From: Paratractidigestivibacter sp963591565
GTDB taxonomy: Bacteria; Actinomycetota; Coriobacteriia; Coriobacteriales; Atopobiaceae
Reading direction: 5' to 3'
DNA: 26,687 nt
Assembly: GCA_963591565.1 (NCBI GenBank)
Contig: CAVAUD010000014.1
Coordinates: 1-26,687, forward strand
Below, one piece after another: positions 22,534-26,687 of this stretch (position 1 is its first letter; each line of letters opens with the position of its first letter). The translations under genes were made by a program, and so were the position numbers. The notes under the pieces were generated by a model, which did not search any database, was not told where the DNA came from, and saw only the letters and a program-made list of their open reading frames with translations.

Positions 22534-22564
22534 GGCTTCTCGCCAAGAACAGGCGCCTGAGCTG

Positions 22565-22607
22565 CGGGGCCGCCCGAGTCGCAAAGACTCCGGCGGCCCC
22601 GTTTTTT
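22565..22607 (+). terminator. Strong intrinsic terminator
   Basis: CGGGGCCGCC pairs with GGCGGCCCCG, GAGTC with GACTC, loop GCAAA, followed by TTTTTT. It ends the small membrane protein gene. Another GGCGAGAAG copy lies between the stop and this hairpin (22536-22544, reverse orientation). Confidence 0.97.
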
Positions 22608-22645
22608 GCGTGGCGAGAGGGGAACGGGAGGCCTTCTGGGCAAAA

Positions 22646-22778
22646 TTTCCGGTTAGAGGAAGTATTTCTTGAGGCAGCGAAGTATCCGAAAAATCGGCGA
22701 TGCATCTACCTGCGGTTTCTCTGTCGCAGGCGGCCCGGATACTTAGGGGTGCGCGAAAAAACTTCCTCCAACCGGAAA
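22646..22778 (-). repeat. 133-bp nested inverted-repeat element
   Basis: Outer arms (22646-22667 and 22757-22778) are 22 bp with two mismatches and begin TTTCCGGTT. A middle pair AAGTATCCG/CGGATACTT (22680-22688, 22736-22744) and an inner hairpin CCTGCG/CGCAGG (22709-22714, 22725-22730) are nested inside. One outer mismatch becomes a U-G pair in minus-strand RNA. It starts 15 bases after the cysteine desulfurase stop. Same architecture, different sequence, as the element after tatD. It may be a terminator, a structured 3' end or a MITE. Confidence 0.8.
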
Positions 22779-22793
22779 ACAGGTCGACAAAGC

Positions 22794-23948
22794 CTAGCCG
22801 ACGGCGATCTGGCGAAGGGCCTCGATGGCGGCGTCGACCTCCTCGTCCGTGGTGAACCAGCCGGTCGAGAAGCGAACAATGCCCTGGTCAACGGTACCAA
22901 AAGCCTGGTGCATGAGGGGCGCGCAGTGGGCGCCGGGGCGCGTCTGGATGTCCCAGCCCTGGGCCAGCATGTCCGAGACCTCCGCAGAAGAAAGCCCCTC
23001 GACGTTCACGGCGACGATGCCGGGGCGAGACGTGCCCGGCAAAACCGCGGGCCAGTCACCGTAGACCGTGACGCCGGAAATGGCGGCGACGCCCTCGTAG
23101 AGGCGCCGGCCCATCGCGGCCTCATGCGCCGCCATCGCGTCAACACCGCCGTTTTCCTCGATAAACGCGAGCGCCGCGGCCAGGCCGGCGAGGCCGTGGG
23201 CGTTGGCGGTACCGGCCTCGAGGCGAGTCGGCCACTCGGCGGGCTGCAGCTCGTCGAAGCTGTGGGTCCCGGTGCCGCCCACGCACCAAGGCCGCACGTC
23301 GACGCCGGGCGCAACGGCCAGGCCTCCCGTGCCCTGCGGCCCCATCAGGGCCTTGTGCCCCGTGAAGCACACGATATCCAAGCCCTGCTCAGCCACGTTG
23401 TAAGCGAGAATCCCGGCCGTCTGCGAGGCGTCCACGACGCACAGCGCCCCGGCCGCGTGGGCGATTCTCGCCACCTCGGCGACATCGACCACGTTGCCCG
23501 TCACGTTGGACGCGCCCGTCACCACGACGGCGCGGGTCCCGGGCGTGACAAGGCGGGCCAGGTCATCCATGTCGAGGCGGCCCAGCTCGTCGCAGCCGGC
23601 GTGCTCGACCTCAACGCCGCGCTCGGCCGCCAGACGGTTTAACGGTCGCAGGACCGAGTTGTGCTCCAACACCGTGGTGACCACGCGGTCACCCTCCCCT
23701 ACCAGGCCGTTTATCGCACAGTTGAGGGCGGCCGTCGAGTTGGGAGCAAAGGCCACGTGATCGGCCTGGGGGCAGCCGAGAAGGGCCGCCACGCGCTCGC
23801 GGCACTCGTGCGTCACGCGGGCGGCGCCCATCGCGGCCGCACCGGCCCCGCGCCCGGCGTTGCCGCAAGAGGTCATCGCCGCCACGACGGCATCGATGAC
23901 CTGCTGCGGCTTGTGCATCGTGGTCGCAGCGTTGTCCAGGTAAATCAT
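22794..23948 (-). CDS. Cysteine desulfurase-family enzyme, EF2568 type
   Basis: 384 residues, class V aminotransferase. YLDNAATT at the N-terminus, PLP-binding Lys199 in FTGHKALMG, and the persulfide Cys342 in RPGAHCAPLMHQAFGT. The subfamily typified by Enterococcus EF2568 occurs with orphan SelD, YedF and DUF3343, where it is thought to take sulfur or selenium from cysteine or selenocysteine for a labile selenium cofactor of molybdenum hydroxylases. The context here fits this exactly. A GGAGGGGAGAAG site precedes the ATG. Last gene of the selenium cluster. Confidence 0.93.
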   Translation of the reverse strand: MIYLDNAATTMHKPQQVIDAVVAAMTSCGNAGRGAGAAAMGAARVTHECRERVAALLGCPQADHVAFAPNSTAALNCAINGLVGEGDRVVTTVLEHNSVLRPLNRLAAERGVEVEHAGCDELGRLDMDDLARLVTPGTRAVVVTGASNVTGNVVDVAEVARIAHAAGALCVVDASQTAGILAYNVAEQGLDIVCFTGHKALMGPQGTGGLAVAPGVDVRPWCVGGTGTHSFDELQPAEWPTRLEAGTANAHGLAGLAAALAFIEENGGVDAMAAHEAAMGRRLYEGVAAISGVTVYGDWPAVLPGTSRPGIVAVNVEGLSSAEVSDMLAQGWDIQTRPGAHCAPLMHQAFGTVDQGIVRFSTGWFTTDEEVDAAIEALRQIAVG

Positions 23949-23977
23949 GGCGGTCTTCTCCCCTCCTCAAACGTCAA

Positions 23978-24006
23978 GCCGGGCGGCCGCCCGACGGCCG
24001 CCCGGC
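23978..24006 (-). terminator. GC-rich hairpin between DUF3343 and the cysteine desulfurase
   Basis: GCCGGGCGGCC and GGCCGCCCGGC form a perfect 11-bp stem with a 7-base loop. The minus-strand tail is TTGACGTTTG, so a partial terminator or an mRNA-stability hairpin is likelier than a full stop. Confidence 0.5.
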
Positions 24007-24011
24007 GCGGG

Positions 24012-24269
24012 CTACCCCTTCACGAACTCGAGCATCTCCACGGTGTGGAACCCCTCGACGGGCACCCCGCCCGCGGCCAGGCCCGCCTCAAGCACGTCGC
24101 GCTCCTCCGGCGCGGCCTTCCACGCAAGCCCGCAACCTGCAGAAATCTCGCCCGGCACGGGAATCATGCGCCCCGGCAGGCCCTTCTCTGCGCACAGCTC
24201 CTCGCAGCTCATGGCCGCCGCCGTGGTGGGAAAGGTCACCACCAGGGCCGGCCGGCGGACGCGCGGCAT
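24012..24269 (-). CDS. DUF3343 protein, putative selenium/sulfur carrier
   Basis: 85 residues, normal for the family. The pattern ALVVTFPTTAAAMSCEELC ... GRMIPVPGEISAGCGLAWK ... GVPVEGFHTVEMLEF is characteristic, with the conserved Cys46 in AGCGLAWK. DUF3343 occurs with YedF, SelD and EF2568-type proteins and is thought to shuttle sulfur or selenium. It starts 3 bases after the yedF stop. The Cys-rich N-terminus (SCEELC) may add to its chemistry. Confidence 0.9.
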   Translation of the reverse strand: MPRVRRPALVVTFPTTAAAMSCEELCAEKGLPGRMIPVPGEISAGCGLAWKAAPEERDVLEAGLAAGGVPVEGFHTVEMLEFVKG

Positions 24270-24272
24270 CGG

Positions 24273-24896
24273 CTAGGGCCTCACGACGACGGAGGCGCCC
24301 GAGAGCTTCTGCGCGATCACGTACATGTTGGTGAGCTCGCCCACGGCCAGCTTGTCGGTGATGCCGTAGAAATCGGTGCAGGTGCCGCAGGTCAAAATCT
24401 CGACGCCGGCCTCGGCCAGGTTCTTGAGGTCCTCCAGCGACTCGGAGCCCTCGCAGGTGAGGTGGGCGCCGCCGTTGTAGAAGAGAATCGTCTGCGGCAG
24501 CTCTTCCAGCTGGGTGAGCGAGAAGATGAAGGCCTTCATGAGCTTCTTGCCCAGGGTGTCGTCGCCCGTGCCCATGACGCTGGCGCTGACCTGCACGACG
24601 ACGTTCTTCTTGGCGGGGACGTAGCACTCGGCCGCCTCGGGCTCGCCGGCGGCGACCTCGACGGCTGCGGTGGCGCAGGTCACGCAGCGCCATTCCTTCT
24701 CGCCGGCCTGCTCGCTCGTAAAGGAGCAGCCCTTGGAGGCGGCCATGCGGCTCAGGTTCTCGACGGCGACCTGGTTGTCGACGATGGTCTCGACCTCACC
24801 GGGGCCGCCCAGGGTGCCCAGGGCCTTCAGGGTCTTGACGACGGGCAGGGGGCAGGCGTCGCCGCGGGCATCGATGACGAGTTTGGTTTGAGACAT
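24273..24896 (-). CDS. yedF: Selenium metabolism protein YedF
   Basis: 207 residues in two domains. The TusA-like N-terminal domain (1-75) has DARGDACPLPVV with the active Cys15; the C-terminal DsrE-like domain has FIFSLTQLEELPQTILFYNGG and TCGTCTDFYGI. This two-domain form is specific to selenium-related clusters. The ATG lies just outside the run of N, so the exact spacing to selD is unknown. A single open frame joining selD and yedF through the N run is an artefact. Confidence 0.93.
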   Translation of the reverse strand: MSQTKLVIDARGDACPLPVVKTLKALGTLGGPGEVETIVDNQVAVENLSRMAASKGCSFTSEQAGEKEWRCVTCATAAVEVAAGEPEAAECYVPAKKNVVVQVSASVMGTGDDTLGKKLMKAFIFSLTQLEELPQTILFYNGGAHLTCEGSESLEDLKNLAEAGVEILTCGTCTDFYGITDKLAVGELTNMYVIAQKLSGASVVVRP

Positions 24897-24903
24897 TATG
24901 CGC

Positions 24904-25158
24904 NNNNNNNNNNNNNNNNNNNNNNNNNNNNNNNNNNNNNNNNNNNNNNNNNNNNNNNNNNNNNNNNNNNNNNNNNNNNNNNNNNNNNNNNNNNNNNNNN
25001 NNNNNNNNNNNNNNNNNNNNNNNNNNNNNNNNNNNNNNNNNNNNNNNNNNNNNNNNNNNNNNNNNNNNNNNNNNNNNNNNNNNNNNNNNNNNNNNNNNNN
25101 NNNNNNNNNNNNNNNNNNNNNNNNNNNNNNNNNNNNNNNNNNNNNNNNNNNNNNNNNN
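24904..25158. other. Assembly gap (255 N)
   Basis: The sequence is unresolved. It should hold the last 50-60 codons of selD and the intergenic space before yedF. The run length may be an estimate. Confidence 0.99.
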
Positions 25159-26027
25159 GGCACGTCGGCCGCCATCTCGACCCGCGGCCCAAAGAAGTCG
25201 CGGTTGCGGTAGGCGCCGGCCGGGATAAGCCCCATCTGCGCCATCTCGCGGGCCCGCGCCATGACGGGCACCGCTGACGCGAGAATCTCGACCGTGACCC
25301 CGCTGGCCTCGGCCATCTCGCAGGCATGCCCCATAAGCGAGAAGCCCGTGACATCGGTCGCCGCGTGGGCGTCCAGGCCCTCCAGCGCCTCGGCGGCGTA
25401 CTTGTTGAGGCAGATCATGGAGTCCGTGGCCACCTTGACCCCGGCCTCGTCCAAGAGCTGCGCCTTAAAGGCCGTGGTCAGGACGCCCGTGCCCAGCGCC
25501 TTCGTGAGCACCAGCGCGTCGCCCGCCTGCGCCCCGGCGTTGGCGAGCATGCGGTCCAGCTCGACGAAGCCCGTGACAGCCAGGCCGAACTTGGGCTCGT
25601 GGTCGTTGATGGAGTGGCCGCCCGCAACGATGACCCCGGCCTCGCGGCACTTGTCGGCGCCTCCCGCCAGGATCTGCCCGGCGACCTCGAGCCCCAGGCA
25701 GTTGGGAAAGCACAGCAGGTTCAAGGCCAGCGCGGGCCGGCCGCCCATGGCCCAGACGTCGGAAAGGGCGTTTGCGGCCGCGACCTGGCCAAACAGGAAG
25801 GGGTCGTCGACCATCGGCGGGAAGAAATCGGTCGTGCCCACCAGGCCCCGGCCGTCTCCCAGGTCATAGACATAGGCGTCGTCCGAGCCGTCGAAGCCCA
25901 CGAGCAGCCGTGGGTCGTCGACGCGCGGCAGCCCCGCAAGCACCTGCGAGAGATAGCCCGGCGCGAGCTTGGCCGCGCATCCCGCCGCCTCCACGAGCTC
26001 CGTCAGCTTGACCCCGGTCATGTCCAT
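25159..26027 (-). CDS. selD: Selenophosphate synthetase, 3' end missing in gap
   Basis: About 289 residues are visible of a family length near 345. SelD makes selenophosphate from selenide and ATP. Cys17 and Lys20, both needed for activity, are in place (GCAAK); the second cysteine of the E. coli GCGCK is Ala here, as in many relatives. GDGRGLVGTTDFF, AMGGRPALALN, AGGHSINDHEP and TDVTGFSLMGH follow. Position 17 is TGC, not TGA, so the enzyme is not itself a selenoprotein. The ATG has AAGGAGG 5 bases upstream. No selA or selB is in the window, in line with an orphan SelD. Confidence 0.95.
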
Positions 26028-26051
26028 GTTTGCCTCCTTCGTCCAGGCTTC

Positions 26052-26687
26052 CTAGGCTAGCGCAAGCGCGCGCTCGGCGGCGCCGAGAGCACCGGCGAAG
26101 CGGGCCTCGGGACAGGTCGTGACGGGCGCGCCGAGAAGCGCGGCCAGGCGCTCGACGAAGTAGCCGTTCTCGCAAAGGCCGCCCGTGAGGAAGTACGGCG
26201 TGCCAGAGCCCTGTCCGGCGAGGGCGACCACGCGCGACGCGACGGACTCGACGACGGCGTGGGCGATGTTCTCGCGCGCCTCGCCGCGGCCAACGAGGCT
26301 GATGACCTCGGACTCCGCAAAGACGGTGCACATGCTGGAGATCTTGGTTCCCGAGCCCGTGCCGGCGGCGGCCAGGCGCGAGAGCTCTTCCTGGCTCACG
26401 CCCAGCCTATCGGCCATGACCTCCAAAAACCGCCCCGTACCTGCGGCGCATTTGTCGTTCATGGCAAACTTCGCAACGCGGCCGCCCGCAAGCTGGATGA
26501 TCTTGGTATCCTGCCCGCCCACGTCGATGACGCAGCCATCGGGCCCAAAGAGCCGGGCGGCACCGGCGCCGTGGCAGGTGATCTCGGTCACGACCTTGTC
26601 CGCGTACGGCACGGCCACGCGCCCGTAGCCCGTGGCGACCACGCGGGCATCGGGCGAGACGACGTCAAAGCCCCGGGTGAGAAGGGC
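26052..26687 (-). CDS. 2-hydroxyacyl-CoA dehydratase-type activase (BadF/BcrAD ATPase), 5' truncated
   Basis: The last 211 residues of an ASKHA-fold ATPase; the reading frame runs off the window edge with no start. CVIDVGGQDTKII binds ATP; the single Cys residues of KCAAGTGRFLEV and SSMCTVFAESEV supply the iron-sulfur cluster shared in the dimer. Such activases (HgdC, YjiL) use ATP hydrolysis to drive low-potential electrons into a dehydratase or double-cubane-cluster partner. It sits 24 bases upstream of selD in the same direction, suggesting a role in the selenium cluster; its reductive partner is probably outside the window. Confidence 0.9.
   Translation of the reverse strand, partial: ALLTRGFDVVSPDARVVATGYGRVAVPYADKVVTEITCHGAGAARLFGPDGCVIDVGGQDTKIIQLAGGRVAKFAMNDKCAAGTGRFLEVMADRLGVSQEELSRLAAAGTGSGTKISSMCTVFAESEVISLVGRGEARENIAHAVVESVASRVVALAGQGSGTPYFLTGGLCENGYFVERLAALLGAPVTTCPEARFAGALGAAERALALA

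Noticed and set aside
21111..23642. Very long plus-strand frame antisense to several genes
   Set aside because: Low-complexity Arg/Gly/Ala-rich translation crossing a strong terminator and five supported genes.
24273..26027. SelD-YedF fusion protein
   Set aside because: The frame continues only because the N run happens to be a multiple of three; yedF has its own ATG at 24896.

Overview
The window is a high-GC (about 65% by eye) chromosomal segment. Gene content, GTG/TTG starts with clear Shine-Dalgarno (SD) sites, lipoprotein signals and lack of outer-membrane genes suggest a monoderm actinomycete, most likely a Coriobacteriia member (Collinsella/Olsenella/Atopobiaceae-like). That placement is an inference. 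Nearly all genes lie on the minus strand; the exceptions are a lysR-metE-like pair and one small membrane protein gene. A run of 255 N (24904-25158) is an assembly gap inside selD.

Reading down the minus strand from the right: a selenium cluster (2-hydroxyacyl-CoA dehydratase-type activase, selD, yedF, DUF3343, EF2568-type cysteine desulfurase) matches the set linked to a labile selenium cofactor rather than to selenocysteine. Next come a plus-strand small membrane protein gene with its own terminator, an operon of a membrane protein, a nucleoside hydrolase and a DcuC-type transporter, then queD, a GH5-like protein lacking its nucleophile, and rsmI. An AAA ATPase/DUF4143 gene, a methionine-synthase-like gene and a LysR gene separate rsmI from metG-ksgA-tatD, genes that are commonly adjacent in Gram-positives. 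Then come comF, a candidate structured RNA with a TATAAT promoter, an orphan solute-binding lipoprotein, hpf, degV, a beta-hydroxyacid dehydrogenase with a His/Cys-rich tail, three membrane or repeat proteins, a DUF523-purine nucleoside phosphorylase fusion and tRNA-Thr(CGT).

The non-coding DNA is unusually structured: a 141-bp element with perfect 27-bp terminal inverted repeats, a second nested inverted-repeat element, a degenerate 41-bp repeat array mirrored about a 13-bp hairpin, several palindromes at promoters, and a strongly over-represented nonamer GGCGAGAAG. The best candidates for undescribed biology are the comF-hpf intergenic RNA (possibly a raiA-motif RNA), the GGCGAGAAG word, the 41-bp mirrored array and the metal-binding tail on the dehydrogenase.
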